A stretch of 64,000 nt of DNA from Gemmatimonadota bacterium (GCA_021413975.1 JAIOPJ010000029.1:1-64000), one strand, 5' to 3'; numbered from the stretch's first letter, positions 25,779-36,068 are shown. Program-made: numbers and translations. Notes: a model not told the origin generated them from the sequence alone.

Positions 25779-26249
25779 GTGCGTGCGGCCGTCGCGGCGG
25801 ATCACGCGGCGGTGCTGGCGATGAACAACGCGGCCGCGCCGAACGTGAACCTGTTGGAGCCGCACGAGTGGGAGTGGCTCGTGGCGCACGCCGCGTACTT
25901 CCGTGTGTGCGAGGATGCCGAGGGCGTGGCGGGATTCGTGCTCTGCCTGCCCTGGGACGTCGAGTACTGGAGCGAGAACCACAAGTGGTTCCTCGCGCGC
26001 TACGACGCCTTCCTGTATCTCGACCGCGTGGTGGTCGCGGAGCGCGCGCGGGGGGCGGGGATCGGCGCGCTCCTCTACGCCGACCTGCATGCGTTCGCCG
26101 CCGGCCGCTGGCCGCGCGTGACGCTGGAGGTCAATCTGGAGCCGCCCAATCCGGGCTCCATCCGGTTCCACGAACGACTCGGCTACGAGCGCGTCGGCGC
26201 GCGGGAGTACGGGGAGAACGCCGTCGCGATGTTCGTGCGCCCCGTCTGA
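25761..26249 (+). CDS. GNAT family N-acetyltransferase
   Basis: A 162-residue GNAT. The acetyl-CoA-binding motif A is VVVAERARGAGIGALLYADL (about 91-110), followed by the PNPGSIRFHERLGYERVG segment typical of the fold's C-terminus. It transfers an acyl group from acyl-CoA to an amine; the substrate is unknown. Start is uncertain: ATG 25761 lies in the loop of a 14-bp hairpin, while the in-frame GTG 25779, directly after the hairpin, gives a more usual GNAT N-terminus (VRAAVAADHAAVLAMNNAA) but no Shine-Dalgarno. Confidence 0.9.
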   Translation: MSAPRVVRAAVAADHAAVLAMNNAAAPNVNLLEPHEWEWLVAHAAYFRVCEDAEGVAGFVLCLPWDVEYWSENHKWFLARYDAFLYLDRVVVAERARGAGIGALLYADLHAFAAGRWPRVTLEVNLEPPNPGSIRFHERLGYERVGAREYGENAVAMFVRPV

Positions 26250-26263
26250 CGCGACCACCCGAT

Positions 26264-26293
26264 CTTCCACCCTTCATCCTTCATCCTTCTTCC
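26264..26293. repeat. CTTCATCC short tandem tract
   Basis: Near-tandem copies of CCTTCATC(C) between two convergent genes, touching the fabI stop. The reverse complement motif GATGAAGG recurs at 36069, 43969 and 63841, always between or at the edge of genes. Confidence 0.5.
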
Positions 26294-27201
26294 TAGAAGG
26301 TCGGAACCGTCGCCCCGTCCACCGCCATCCCCATCGAGTGGTACCCCTTGTCGACGTAGACCGTCGCCCCGGTGATGCCCGATGCGAGCGGTGAGCAGAG
26401 GAAGGCCGTCGCCGCGCCGACCTCGGAGGCCTCGAGCACCTGCGGCAGGGCGCTGTTCTTCTCGCAGTACTTCACCATCGAGCCGATGATGCCGATCGCG
26501 CTCGCGGCGCGCGAGGCGTAGGGACCGGCACTCACGGTGTTCACGCGCGTGCCCCATTTGCGACCCGCCTCATACGCGAGCACGCGCGTGTCGCTCTCGA
26601 GGGCGGCCTTGGCCGAGCTCATGCCGCCGCCGTAGCCGGGGATGGCGCGCTCGCTCGCCATGTAGGTGAGCGACGCGACGGCGGCGCCCGGGCGGAGCAT
26701 CGGCCCCAGGTGCTGCATCAACGAGATGAGCGAGTACGCGCTCGTGCCGATCGCCGCGAGGTACCCGCCGCGCGAGACCTCGAGCAGCGGCTTCTTCACC
26801 TCGGGGCCGTTCGCCAGCGAATGCACGACGATGTCGAGCGGCTGCTCGCCGAAGTCGGCCCGCATGCGGGCGGCCATGCCGGCGACGGAGAAGTCGCCGG
26901 TGTCCTTGTAGCGCTTGTTCTCGCGGATCTCGGCCGGCGCGTCCTCGAGCCGGTCGAAGGAGGCGTCGAGCGGATAGATCCGCTCGAAGCCGAGGAGCGT
27001 GCCGTCGGAGAGTTTGCGCGACTCGTCCATCTTCCCGCGCTCGAGCAGGTTGAGGAAGATGTTGAGGGCAGGGGGCCAGGTGGCGACGCAGACGGTCGCG
27101 CCGGCCTCGATGAGGCACTTGGCGATGGCGAAGCCGAAGCCGCCGTCGTCGGCGACGCCGGCGACGAGGGCGCGCTTGCCCTTGAGGTCGATGGGGAGCA
27201 T
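26293..27201 (-). CDS. fabI: Enoyl-[acyl-carrier-protein] reductase, plant/chlamydia-like type
   Basis: A 302-residue short-chain dehydrogenase that reduces enoyl-ACP with NAD(P)H in the last step of the fatty acid elongation cycle. The N-terminus [23 protein letters not shown] binds the nucleotide. The active site [25 protein letters not shown] carries the Tyr and Lys. Its length and the insertion after strand 2 ([20 protein letters not shown]) make it resemble plant and chlamydial enzymes rather than the 260-residue E. coli type. Start ATG 27201; Shine-Dalgarno is weak. Monocistronic, divergent from the SusC gene. Confidence 0.95.
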   Translation of the reverse strand: MLPIDLKGKRALVAGVADDGGFGFAIAKCLIEAGATVCVATWPPALNIFLNLLERGKMDESRKLSDGTLLGFERIYPLDASFDRLEDAPAEIRENKRYKDTGDFSVAGMAARMRADFGEQPLDIVVHSLANGPEVKKPLLEVSRGGYLAAIGTSAYSLISLMQHLGPMLRPGAAVASLTYMASERAIPGYGGGMSSAKAALESDTRVLAYEAGRKWGTRVNTVSAGPYASRAASAIGIIGSMVKYCEKNSALPQVLEASEVGAATAFLCSPLASGITGATVYVDKGYHSMGMAVDGATVPTF

Positions 27202-27335
27202 GAGGGGATATGCCCTGTGCCAAGGTGAGAAGCAAGGGTATCGGGGCGGTCCGGAAGCGGCGAGGGAACCGAGCGCCACGGAATCCAGACAGAATCGCTC
27301 GTCTTGTGGTCGAGCCGAGGGTGCAGGTCGACCCG

Positions 27336-27368
27336 TTTGACGGCGGTCCGAACCGATACCAAGTTTGC
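27336..27368 (+). promoter_or_regulatory. Possible Bacteroidetes-type promoter for SusC operon
   Basis: TTTG at 27336-27339, a 20-base spacer, then CAAGTTTGC at 27360-27368, which matches the Bacteroidetes -7 consensus TAnnTTTGY at all but its first base. It would give an untranslated leader of about 57 bases before ATG 27433. The overlapping TTGACG could serve as a -35 for a sigma-70 promoter instead. Confidence 0.35.
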
Positions 27369-27432
27369 TTCCTGCAGCACACGCGGCGGGCGTCAGGCCC
27401 GTCGAGTTCACCAGAACCCGGACGACGTCCCT

Positions 27433-30400
27433 ATGATGAGAAAAGTATTCCTGGTGTTGGCGGGAATATCCCTCCTGACCGCACCAGCACTCGCGCAGAA
27501 CCAGCAGGTCACCGGCAAGGTGACCACCGAGCTGGGGAACCCGATGTCGAGTGTCCAGGTCGTGATCAAGGGCACGACCACGGGCGTGCTCACCAACGCC
27601 GACGGCGGGTACTCGATCCGCGTCGCCAGCGGTCAGATCCTGCAGTTCCGCTTCATCGGCCACGCGCCGGTCGAACGGCGCGTCGGGACGGAGCTCGTCA
27701 TCAACGTCTCGCTCAAGCGCGTCGCCAATCAGCTCGACGCGATGGTCGTCACGGCGCTCGGCGAGACCGTCAACAAGCGCGGGATCGGCACCTCGCAGCA
27801 GTCGGTCGCGGGCCCCGAGATCGCGCAGACCCAGCGCGAGAACTTCATCAACTCGCTGCAGGGTCGCGTGGCGGGCGTGGAGGTGACGAGCACGTCGGGC
27901 GTTCCGGGTGCTTCGTCGTCGATCACCATCCGCGGCGTGAGCTCGATCAGCTCGAGCAACCAGCCGTTGATGATCGTGGACGGTCTGCCGATCGACAACA
28001 AGACGTTCAACACCGGTTCGCTGGCCTCCGATGCGCCGGGATCGACGACCGCCTTCTCCAACCGCGGCATCGACTTCAGCAACCGGGCCTCCGACATGAA
28101 TCCGGAGGACATCGAGTCGCTCGTGGTCCTCAAGGGCCCTGAGGCCTCGGCGTTGTACGGGATCGACGCGGCCAATGGCGCGATCGTGATCACGACCAAG
28201 CGCGGCCGCGCGGGGCAGGGCGGCTTCGAGTACAGCAACAGCTTCCGCGTGGAGAACGCGCGGTCGCAGCCGGAGCTCCAGCGCACCTTCGGGCCGACCT
28301 CGATCTCGGGGAACAGCCTCGGGTCGTTCCAGTACTTCGGCGCGCCGTATGCGGCCGGCACGCAGTTCTACGACAACATCGACGGGTTCTTCAACACCGC
28401 GCTCACGTCCAAGCACAACCTCTCGTTCAGCGGCGCCGCCGCGGACAACCGGGTCAACTACCGGCTCGCCGTCTCGAGCGACAAGCAGGAAGGCGTCGTC
28501 CCCAACTCGGTCTTCGGCCGCACGAACCTCACCGGTGCCTCGCAGGCGCAGGTGACGCGCTGGCTCCGCACCGACGTCTCGATGGCCTATTCGTTCTCGA
28601 ACAACGACCAGCCCTGGAAGGGCGCGGACGGCCCGCTGATCGGGCTCCTCGTCTGGCCGCAGACCGACAACGCACGGGACTGGCAGACCGCCGCCGGCAC
28701 GCGCCGCCGCCTCACGCTGCTCGCGGCGGCGAGCGAGACCGACAACCCGTACTTCAACGTCGAGAAGAACCTCAACAAGTCGAAGAACAGCCGCCTCGTC
28801 TCCAACATCGGCCTCGTCCTGACGCCCTTCTCCTGGGGCAGCCTCAAGACGAACATCGGCGTGGATGCGTACACGAACGAGATCCGGATCCTGCGTCACC
28901 CCGAGAGCGCCTTCGCCGCGACGACGAACGGCATCCTCGACGAGGCGACCGACGTGGTGCGCAACATCAATGCGCAGACGATCCTCAACGTCGAGCGCCG
29001 GACGCTCTGGCGCGACATCTCGATCGGCGGGCTGGTGGGGAACCAGATCTCCGACTTCCGCTCCAACACGAGCGGCATCAAGGGCCAGGACTTCCTCGAC
29101 CCGAACTTCGTCTCGGTCAACAACACGAGCATCCGGACCAACCGCACGAACCTGAGTCAGCGTCGCCTGGTCAGCTTCTTCGGCAGCGCGACGGCGGACT
29201 ACAAGGACTACCTCTACCTGACCGTCACCGGCCGCAACGACTGGACGTCGACGATCCCGCAGGAGCGCAACTCGTTCTTCTACCCGTCGGTCTCCACGAG
29301 CTTCGTCTTCTCGGACGCCTTCCCGGCGATCAAGAAGTGGGTGACGGGCAAGGTGCGGCTGGCGTACGCCGAGGTGGGACGTGACGCCCGGCCGTATGCC
29401 TTCCGTCCGTCCCTCGAGTACAAGACGACCGTGAACGGCGGCTACGGCTACGGCTTCACCGGACCCAACGTGAACCTTCGCCCCGAGTTCGCGCGGTCGT
29501 ACGAGGGCGGCTTCGACCTCTCGTTCCTCGACGACCGGCTCGGCCTCGACGCGACCTGGTACCGCAAGCGCACCAAGGACCAGATCGTCAACGACATCCG
29601 CGGCAGTTACGCGACCGGCTTCATCCTGTTCAACCTGAACGGCGCCATCACGTCGAACTACGGCACCGAGCTCACGCTGCGCGGCACACCGCTCGTGACG
29701 GACAAGCTGACGTGGGACGTGATCGTGAACTTCGATCACTCGTTCGGCTACACCAAGGCGTTGCCGAATGCGCTGCCGGAGTCCTACGTCTCCGACACCT
29801 GGCTCTACGGCAACGTGCGCAACGGCACGCAGCCCGGTCTCTCGACCCGCTCGTTGACCGGCCTGTACTATCTGCGGAACGCGCGCGGCGACATCCTGAT
29901 CGATCCGACCACCGGCCTCCCGCTGCGCTCGACGGTGTTCATGGATGGCGGCTACGACCGCACGCCGGACTACACGATCGGCCTCACGAACTCGTTCCGC
30001 CGCGGCCCGCTCTCGCTGAACTTCCTGATCGACATCCGGAAGGGCGGCGACGTGCTCAACGCCACGGAGCACTACCTGGTGACCCGCGGGCTGAGCAAGC
30101 GGACGCTCGACCGGGAGACGCCACGAGTCGTGCGCGGCGTGCTGCGTGACGGACGCGAGAACAGCGCCACGCCGACGCCGAACAACATCGTCGTGATCCC
30201 GGCGGTGCAGCCGGCGTACTACACCTCGATCTCCGAGGAGCTGTTCATCGAGAAGGACATCAACTGGGTGCGCTTGCGCGACGTGACGGTGCGCTACGAG
30301 CTGCCCGGGCACTGGCTGATGGCGCGCAACGCCAGCGTCTTCCTCACCGGCACCGACCTCTTCCTCTTCACCAACTACTCCGGCCTCGACCCGATCGTGA

Positions 30401-30504
30401 ACGGCAACTCGGCCGCGGTCGGCGGCTCCGGCGGCGCCGGCATCGACTACGGCAACTTCCCGATCCCGCGCGGGTTCAGCTTCGGCCTCAAGGTGGGGTT
30501 CTGA
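27433..30504 (+). CDS. SusC/RagA-family TonB-dependent outer-membrane receptor
   Basis: A 1,023-residue outer-membrane transporter, normal for the family. Signal peptide about 1-22 ([22 protein letters not shown]). A carboxypeptidase-regulatory-like domain follows ([22 protein letters not shown]), then the plug domain ([49 protein letters not shown]). The rest is a TonB-dependent beta-barrel ending in the aromatic-tailed FSFGLKVGF. With TonB it imports a bound ligand; specificity is unknown. Start ATG 27433, with a second ATG at 27436. It is followed after two bases by its SusD partner. Confidence 0.95.
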   Translation: MMRKVFLVLAGISLLTAPALAQNQQVTGKVTTELGNPMSSVQVVIKGTTTGVLTNADGGYSIRVASGQILQFRFIGHAPVERRVGTELVINVSLKRVANQLDAMVVTALGETVNKRGIGTSQQSVAGPEIAQTQRENFINSLQGRVAGVEVTSTSGVPGASSSITIRGVSSISSSNQPLMIVDGLPIDNKTFNTGSLASDAPGSTTAFSNRGIDFSNRASDMNPEDIESLVVLKGPEASALYGIDAANGAIVITTKRGRAGQGGFEYSNSFRVENARSQPELQRTFGPTSISGNSLGSFQYFGAPYAAGTQFYDNIDGFFNTALTSKHNLSFSGAAADNRVNYRLAVSSDKQEGVVPNSVFGRTNLTGASQAQVTRWLRTDVSMAYSFSNNDQPWKGADGPLIGLLVWPQTDNARDWQTAAGTRRRLTLLAAASETDNPYFNVEKNLNKSKNSRLVSNIGLVLTPFSWGSLKTNIGVDAYTNEIRILRHPESAFAATTNGILDEATDVVRNINAQTILNVERRTLWRDISIGGLVGNQISDFRSNTSGIKGQDFLDPNFVSVNNTSIRTNRTNLSQRRLVSFFGSATADYKDYLYLTVTGRNDWTSTIPQERNSFFYPSVSTSFVFSDAFPAIKKWVTGKVRLAYAEVGRDARPYAFRPSLEYKTTVNGGYGYGFTGPNVNLRPEFARSYEGGFDLSFLDDRLGLDATWYRKRTKDQIVNDIRGSYATGFILFNLNGAITSNYGTELTLRGTPLVTDKLTWDVIVNFDHSFGYTKALPNALPESYVSDTWLYGNVRNGTQPGLSTRSLTGLYYLRNARGDILIDPTTGLPLRSTVFMDGGYDRTPDYTIGLTNSFRRGPLSLNFLIDIRKGGDVLNATEHYLVTRGLSKRTLDRETPRVVRGVLRDGRENSATPTPNNIVVIPAVQPAYYTSISEELFIEKDINWVRLRDVTVRYELPGHWLMARNASVFLTGTDLFLFTNYSGLDPIVNGNSAAVGGSGGAGIDYGNFPIPRGFSFGLKVGF

Positions 30505-30506
30505 CC

Positions 30507-32093
30507 ATGACCAACTTCCTCGGATCGCGCGCCTTGCGCGCCGGACTCCTCGCCGGAGTGCTCCTCACCGCACCGGCGTGCGACGACTTCCTCGACGTCA
30601 ACACCAATCCGAACGGCCCCGAGATCGTCACGGCGAACCTGTATCTCTCGCCGATGCTCCATTGGATGGTCACGTCGCCGGCCTTCGACGGACGCTTCGT
30701 CGGGCGCTACAACCAGGAGTGGACGCTCCCCGGCACGAGCCTGACCACCTGGGACCGCATGGGCTACGACCCCTCCAGCGACAACGGGGCGCAGCAGTGG
30801 CGCGACGTCTACTGGTCGTTCGGCCAGAACCTCGTCGACATGAACCAGAAGGCCACCGCCGAACAGCGCTGGGACCTGCTCGGCGTCGGGCTGATCCTGA
30901 AGGCGTGGGGGTGGCAGGTGCTCACCGACCTCCATGGCGAGATCATCGTCCAGGAGGCCTTCAACCAGGGGACCTTCAGCTTCCGGTACGACACGCAGCA
31001 GTACGCCTATGAGGAGGTGAGGATCCTCCTCGATTCGGCGATCGTGCTCCTGCAGCGCACCGACGGCGCCGTCGACCAGGCGTACATGGCCCGCACCGAC
31101 AAGATCTACAACGGTGACCGGACCAAGTGGCTCAAGTTCGCGCACGGGCTCAAGGCGATCAGCCTCAACCACTACTCGAACAAGTCCACGTACTCCCCCG
31201 CGACGGTGATCGCCGAGGTGGACCTCGCGTTCGCGAGCAATGCCGACGACGCGATCCTCGCGTTCCCGGGCACGCAGAACGACGACATCAACTTCCTGGG
31301 CCGCACGCGCGGCAACTTCAACGCCTACCGCCAGACCGACTTCGCGGTGCGCCTCATGAACGGCACCGCCTTCGGCGGCGTGGTCGATCCGCGCCTGAGC
31401 CGCATCCTCTCGCCGTCGCCTGACGGCGTGTACCGGGGCCTCGACATCAACGTCGTGGGGTTCGGCGCGCTCACGACGGCACAGCAGCCGAACAACTTCT
31501 ACGGCTTCGCCGGCACCGGCGGCACGGGCGTGCCCGGCCGCTACCTGTTCGACGACAAGGTGAAGATGCCGGTCATGACGTACGCGCAGTTGCAGTTCGT
31601 CAAGGCCGAGGCGGCCTACAAGCTCGGTGACAAGCCGACCGCGCTCACCGCCTACCGCAACGGCGTCTCGGCGCACATCGACTTCGTGAACTCCCGCAAT
31701 CTCGACAACGGCCAGTCACCGACGCAGATCAGCGGGGCGGAGAAGACGGCCTTCCTCGCCGCGCCGGCGATCGTGCCGGCGACGGCGGCGGCGCTCACCC
31801 TCACGCAGATCATGTCGCAGAAGTGGATCGCGCAGTGGGGATGGGGACACAACGAGACCTTCATGGACCTGCGCCGCTACCACTACACGGACATCGACCC
31901 GGCCAGTGGCGTGCAGGTCTTCCCCGGCTTCACGCCGCCGACGAACCTCTATCCCGACAACGGCGGCCTCGTCGTGCAGCGCATCCGGCCGCGCTTCAAC
32001 TCGGAGTACGTGTGGAACCGGCCCGGCCTCGACGTGGTCGGCGGTCTCGCACTCGACTATCACACCAAGCCTCTCTGGATCATCCAACCGTGA
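30507..32093 (+). CDS. SusD/RagB-family nutrient-binding lipoprotein
   Basis: A 528-residue lipoprotein: signal [24 protein letters not shown] with the lipidated Cys near residue 25, followed by the family's typical [13 protein letters not shown]. It is mostly helical with TPR-like repeats. It forms the lid on the SusC barrel and captures ligand at the cell surface. Two bases separate it from the SusC gene. No glycoside hydrolase lies in the operon, so the ligand may be a peptide or another polymer rather than a glycan. Confidence 0.94.
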   Translation: MTNFLGSRALRAGLLAGVLLTAPACDDFLDVNTNPNGPEIVTANLYLSPMLHWMVTSPAFDGRFVGRYNQEWTLPGTSLTTWDRMGYDPSSDNGAQQWRDVYWSFGQNLVDMNQKATAEQRWDLLGVGLILKAWGWQVLTDLHGEIIVQEAFNQGTFSFRYDTQQYAYEEVRILLDSAIVLLQRTDGAVDQAYMARTDKIYNGDRTKWLKFAHGLKAISLNHYSNKSTYSPATVIAEVDLAFASNADDAILAFPGTQNDDINFLGRTRGNFNAYRQTDFAVRLMNGTAFGGVVDPRLSRILSPSPDGVYRGLDINVVGFGALTTAQQPNNFYGFAGTGGTGVPGRYLFDDKVKMPVMTYAQLQFVKAEAAYKLGDKPTALTAYRNGVSAHIDFVNSRNLDNGQSPTQISGAEKTAFLAAPAIVPATAAALTLTQIMSQKWIAQWGWGHNETFMDLRRYHYTDIDPASGVQVFPGFTPPTNLYPDNGGLVVQRIRPRFNSEYVWNRPGLDVVGGLALDYHTKPLWIIQP

Positions 32094-32101
32094 GCCGAGC
32101 C

Positions 32102-32875
32102 ATGAACCGAACCAGAGCCCTCGCGGCGCTCCTGTGCGTGGTCGCACTCTCCGCGTGCGACGAGAATGCCGTGCAGGAGATCACCGGCCCGGAAGCCGGT
32201 GCACGCATCAAGTTCTTCAACTTCGGCGTGAACGCGCCGGGGGTGAACTTCTACGCGAATGATGTGAAGTTCACGGCGATCAGCTCCACGAGCGGGATCG
32301 AGTCCACCACCGGCGTCGCCTACGGCAGTGTGGGGTCGGGCGGCCTGTATGGCGGCATCGCCCCAGGCACGTACACGCTGACGGGCAAGATCGCCGCCAC
32401 CGTGGACAAGGACCTCGTGATCGCCACGCAGTCGGGAACGCTCGAGAACGGCAAGGCCTACTCGTACTTCATGAGCGGCTTCTACAACACCACCGCCAAG
32501 ACGAGCGACGGGTTCCTGGTGGAGGACGCATTCTCCCCCACCATCGACTACGCGATGGCGTACGTGCGGTTCGTCAACGCGAGCTCGAATGCGAGCCCGA
32601 TGCAGCTGATCGCGACCAGCACGACGACGGCGACGCTGGTCGACACGATCGGCGGCGTGATCGCCTACAAGGGTGCCGGCGCGTTCGAGGCGGTGCTGCC
32701 GGGCGTCTACAACCTCGCCACCCGGTATGCCGCGACCACGACCAACGCGATCGCGCGCACCGGCGTCTCGTTCGTGGCGGGGCGCGTCTACACGATCGGC
32801 GCGCGCGGGGACATGACGGTGACCTCGACGACCGCGACCAACCGGCCGTTCCTGGACAACACGGCGAACCGATAA
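32102..32875 (+). CDS. DUF4397-like lipoprotein of the SusCD operon
   Basis: A 257-residue lipoprotein (signal RALAALLCVVALSACDE, Cys near 19). The mature part has two similar Ig-like halves with ARIKFFNFGVNAPGVNFYANDVKF and YVRFVNASSNASPMQLIAT, the hallmark of DUF4397 domains. It begins eight bases after the SusD stop and precedes a strong terminator, so it completes a three-gene operon. It is probably a surface accessory protein; the family's function is unknown. Confidence 0.85.
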   Translation: MNRTRALAALLCVVALSACDENAVQEITGPEAGARIKFFNFGVNAPGVNFYANDVKFTAISSTSGIESTTGVAYGSVGSGGLYGGIAPGTYTLTGKIAATVDKDLVIATQSGTLENGKAYSYFMSGFYNTTAKTSDGFLVEDAFSPTIDYAMAYVRFVNASSNASPMQLIATSTTTATLVDTIGGVIAYKGAGAFEAVLPGVYNLATRYAATTTNAIARTGVSFVAGRVYTIGARGDMTVTSTTATNRPFLDNTANR

Positions 32876-32890
32876 CACCGGTCGGCTGTG

Positions 32891-32926
32891 ACGAAGAGAC
32901 CCCGGCTCACGCCGGGGTCTCTTCGT
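32891..32926. terminator. Strong bidirectional terminator
   Basis: A perfect 16-bp stem (32891-32906 with 32911-32926) around the loop TCAC. The plus side is followed by CTTCC. It separates the SusCD operon from the convergent M20 amidohydrolase gene and can serve both. Confidence 0.85.
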
Positions 32927-32956
32927 CTTCCAGGAGGCCTCGCGCGCGACCGGGCA

Positions 32957-34183
32957 CTACGGACGCACGGCCGCGCTCGCCACCCGCGCGCACTCCGCGA
33001 GCACCGCCGCGGCGACGAACAACGCGTCCTCATCCGGATCGAACCGCGGTGTGTGCACCCCCGAACGATCCCGTCCCTCGCTCCAGGTCCCCACGCGCAT
33101 GAAGCACCCCTCCATGCGCTCGGTGTAGAAGGCGAAGTCCTCGCCACCCATGTTCGCGGTCGCGAGCATCTTGAGCGCCTCACCGCCGAGCACCGTACGC
33201 GCAGCCGTCTGCGCCCACGCGGACGCTTGCACGGTGTTGACGAGCGGCGGCGTTCCCTCGCTCAGCGTCACCTCGGCGCGCAGTCCGTGCGTTGCCGCCA
33301 CGCCGTCGGCCAGTGTGCGCACGCCGTCGCAGAGCAGTGTGCGCGCCTCGGGCGTGGTCGCACGAATGGTTCCCGCGCAGCGCGCGCGCTCGGGGATCAC
33401 GTTCGACGCGATGCCCGCCTGCACCACGCCCACCGTGACGACGCCGGGCAGGCCCGGATCGAGTCGCCTCGAGACGAGGGTCTGCACTTCCATGATGAAC
33501 GCGCCGAGGCCGACCACCGGATCGATCGTGTCGTGCGGCCGCGCTCCGTGACCGCCGCGACCGTGGAACGTGATCTCGAACGTGTCGGTGCTCGCGGCGA
33601 GCGGACCGGCGGTCGCGACCACCTCGCCCACGGTGAAGCGCCAGTCGACGTGCGCGCCGAAGATCGCCCGCACGCCGCCGAGCGCGCCGCTCTCGAGCAC
33701 CTTCGTCGCGCCCTCGCCCACCTCCTCGGCGGGCTGCAAGATCAACCGCACCTCTCCTTCGGCGGGATGCTTCCTCAGCAGGATCCCCGCAGCGACCGCC
33801 CAAGTCGCGTGCATATCGTGCCCGCAGGCGTGCATGACGCCAGGGGTGTTCGATGCGAACGGGAGCCCGGTCTCTTCGGTGATGGGCAGCGCATCGATGT
33901 CCCCGCGGAGCGCGATCACCGGCGCGCCGGGGCGGGTCCCCGGTATCGTCGCCACGAGGCCGGTGTCGGCGATCACGCGCACGTCGGTGACGCCCTCGTG
34001 CGCGAGCGCGGCGACGAGTCGCGTCTGGGTGCCGCGTTCCTGCCACGAGAGCTCGGGGTGGGCGTGCAGTCCGCGCCGCAGCGCGAGGATCCGCTCGCGC
34101 TCCGAGGGCGTGAAGAGTGCGATCGCTGCCGAGACGCGCGCCGAACGCGCTCCGTCGCGTTCCGGGTCCGTACCCTCGCTCAC
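32957..34183 (-). CDS. M20 amidohydrolase, likely N-acyl-L-amino-acid deacylase
   Basis: A 408-residue M20-family metallohydrolase. Metal-site segments: ACGHDMHATWA (near 118), the Glu pair in QPAEEVGEGA, AHVDWRF, and the late GGEDFAFYTE. The dimerisation domain contains HGRGGHGARPHDTIDPV. Such enzymes remove the N-acyl group from acyl-amino acids. GTG 34183 overlaps the stop of the racemase gene (GTGA), so it is third in the operon after an acyltransferase and an N-succinylamino-acid racemase. That layout predicts it is the L-specific desuccinylase. Confidence 0.9.
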   Translation of the reverse strand: MSEGTDPERDGARSARVSAAIALFTPSERERILALRRGLHAHPELSWQERGTQTRLVAALAHEGVTDVRVIADTGLVATIPGTRPGAPVIALRGDIDALPITEETGLPFASNTPGVMHACGHDMHATWAVAAGILLRKHPAEGEVRLILQPAEEVGEGATKVLESGALGGVRAIFGAHVDWRFTVGEVVATAGPLAASTDTFEITFHGRGGHGARPHDTIDPVVGLGAFIMEVQTLVSRRLDPGLPGVVTVGVVQAGIASNVIPERARCAGTIRATTPEARTLLCDGVRTLADGVAATHGLRAEVTLSEGTPPLVNTVQASAWAQTAARTVLGGEALKMLATANMGGEDFAFYTERMEGCFMRVGTWSEGRDRSGVHTPRFDPDEDALFVAAAVLAECARVASAAVRP

Positions 34184-35304
34184 GCCCGCAGCTCCTCGGT
34201 CCGCACCGTGATCCGGTCGATGTGCGCGCGGTCGACCTCCACGCCGATCCCCGCGCGGTCGAGCGGCACCTGCACCATGCCGTGCGCATCCATGGTCCAC
34301 TCCGGCGTCACGACGTCCTTGGCCCAGTAGCGCGCGCTGGGCGAGAGGTCACCGGGGAGCGTGAAGTTGGGGAGCGACGCGAGCGCGACGTTGTACGCGC
34401 GGCCGATCCCGCTCTCCAGCATCCCGCCGCACCAGACGGGGATCCCCCGCGACTCGCAGAAGTCGTGGATCGCGATCGACTCGGCGAACCCGCCCACGCG
34501 ACCGGGCTTGATGTTGATGATCCGGCCCGCACCGAGCGTGGCCATGTCCTGGGCACGGTCGAGCGAGGTGATCGACTCGTCGAGACAGAGCGGCGTGGTC
34601 AGCTTCCGCTGCAGCTCCGCATGGCGCACGAGATCGTCCCACGCGAGCGGCTGTTCGATCATCATGAGCCCGAGCTCGTCGAGGCGCGCCAGGTGCGCCG
34701 CATCGGCGAGCGTGTAGGCGTTGTTGGCGTCGGCCATGAGGTGCGCGTCGTGCCCGACCGCGGTGCGCACGGCGCGCACCCAGTCCACGTCGCGGCCGGG
34801 CGCGATCTTGATCTTCACCTTCTGGTACCCTTCGGCGATCGCGGCCTCGGCCTTGGCGATGAGCGCATGCACGTCGCGCTGGATGCCGAGCGAGATGCCG
34901 GTGGCGATCCGTTCGCGCGATCCGCCGATCAGTCGCGAGAGCGGGAGGTTCGCCTGGACGGCGGTCAGGCCCCAGCACCCCATCTCGAGCGCGGCCTTGG
35001 CCATGTTGTGCCCGCGCACGTCCTTCTCGAGGATCGCGTGCACGTCGCCCGGTCCCTCGATCGTCTTGCCGAGCAGCCGGGGCGCGAGCACCCGCACGAT
35101 GGTCGGCCAGACGGTGTCGATCGTCTCGGGCGAGTAGTTCGGCTCATCATCGGCGACGCACTCGCTCCAGCAGCTCGCGCCGTCGGCATCGAAGAGCTCG
35201 CACAGGATGATGCGCCGTTCACGCATCTCGCCGGAAGAGATGCGGAAGGGCTCGCGGAGCGTGAGGCCGATCTCGCGAAGGACGATGCGGTCGAGTTCGA
35301 TCAT
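34180..35304 (-). CDS. Enolase-superfamily N-succinylamino acid racemase / o-succinylbenzoate synthase
   Basis: A 374-residue member of the muconate-lactonising subgroup. The active site is complete: KVKIKIAPG gives the KxK motif (Lys164, Lys166), metal ligands are Asp192 (DANNAY), Glu217 (IEQPL) and Asp242 (LDESI), and the opposite-face base is Lys266 (NIKPGRVGG). Spacing matches the Amycolatopsis OSBS/NSAR enzyme with a three-residue offset (from memory). No menaquinone genes are adjacent; instead the flanking genes are a GNAT and an M20 deacylase, which favours racemase use. It overlaps both neighbours by four bases. Confidence 0.9.
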   Translation of the reverse strand: MIELDRIVLREIGLTLREPFRISSGEMRERRIILCELFDADGASCWSECVADDEPNYSPETIDTVWPTIVRVLAPRLLGKTIEGPGDVHAILEKDVRGHNMAKAALEMGCWGLTAVQANLPLSRLIGGSRERIATGISLGIQRDVHALIAKAEAAIAEGYQKVKIKIAPGRDVDWVRAVRTAVGHDAHLMADANNAYTLADAAHLARLDELGLMMIEQPLAWDDLVRHAELQRKLTTPLCLDESITSLDRAQDMATLGAGRIINIKPGRVGGFAESIAIHDFCESRGIPVWCGGMLESGIGRAYNVALASLPNFTLPGDLSPSARYWAKDVVTPEWTMDAHGMVQVPLDRAGIGVEVDRAHIDRITVRTEELRA

Positions 35305-36065
35305 CGGGTCAACAGGTAGGTCCCGCCCGTGGCGTCGGCGACGAAGCCGCGCACGTGATAGCCAAGGGGGAGATAGTGGGTGAAGGCGCGCCGCGTGGCG
35401 AAGCGCCAGCGGCGTGCGGCCGCGATGTCGGCGGCCGCGAGTGCGGTGATGTCGCGCGGGACACGTACGCCGACGTTGCGCGCATCGACCAGTGCGCCCT
35501 CGCGCGCCTCCTCGCCGACCGCGAGCGGGAGTGCGTCGGGGAGCGTGCCGAGCGGTTCCGCCGCCTGCGCCGGATCGATCGCCCAGGCGATCACGAACCG
35601 GTCGGTGGGCATGTCGCCCTGCAGCGGGGAGTTCGTCTCCTCGCCGTACATGGCGACGACGAACTCGTCGACGCGGGCGCGCATGCGGTTGAGGTTGAGG
35701 TGGGCGTTGCGCGAGACGAGCGGGTCGTAGGTCCAGTACATGGTCTCGATGCCCATCGCCCGGCACCTGTCGCGCTGGTATTCCTTGAGCTGCTCGCCCA
35801 GGTGCAGACCCTGCGCATCCGGGTGCACGGCGAGCATGTCGGACCAGTGGATCAGCTTGCCGTCCTTCACGCCCGTGACGCCGAAGACGTAGCCGAGCAT
35901 CCGCCCGGAATCGTCGAAGGCACCGGCGGTCACGCCGCCCGTCTTCTGGGCGACGAGGAGCATGGCGGCGGGGACCTTCTCGGTGAAGCCGCGGCCCCAG
36001 GTGAGTTCCTGGAGTTCGACGCACTGGGCGCGGTCGGCGTGCGACGCGAAATCCCTGATCTTCAA
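35301..36065 (-). CDS. GNAT acyltransferase, candidate D-amino acid N-succinyltransferase
   Basis: A 254-residue protein of the large GNAT group often found beside OSBS/NSAR genes. The CoA-binding region is MLAVHPDAQGLHLGEQLKEYQRDRC (near 77-100), followed by IETMYWTYDPLVSRNAHLNLNRM and a long C-terminal part ending in YHVRGFVADATGGTYLL. In the pathway described for Geobacillus kaustophilus a GNAT of this kind succinylates a D-amino acid. The start appears to be TTG 36065 without a clear Shine-Dalgarno, so it is moderately uncertain. ATGA overlap with the racemase gene shows coupling. Confidence 0.85.
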   Translation of the reverse strand: MKIRDFASHADRAQCVELQELTWGRGFTEKVPAAMLLVAQKTGGVTAGAFDDSGRMLGYVFGVTGVKDGKLIHWSDMLAVHPDAQGLHLGEQLKEYQRDRCRAMGIETMYWTYDPLVSRNAHLNLNRMRARVDEFVVAMYGEETNSPLQGDMPTDRFVIAWAIDPAQAAEPLGTLPDALPLAVGEEAREGALVDARNVGVRVPRDITALAAADIAAARRWRFATRRAFTHYLPLGYHVRGFVADATGGTYLLTR

Positions 36066-36068
36066 CGG

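Noticed and set aside
26293-30312. A very long open frame on the minus strand covering fabI and the reverse of the SusC gene
   Set aside because: Only the fabI part (up to 27201) has protein-like sequence; the remainder is antisense to SusC and Arg/Val/Asp-rich, an effect of high GC.
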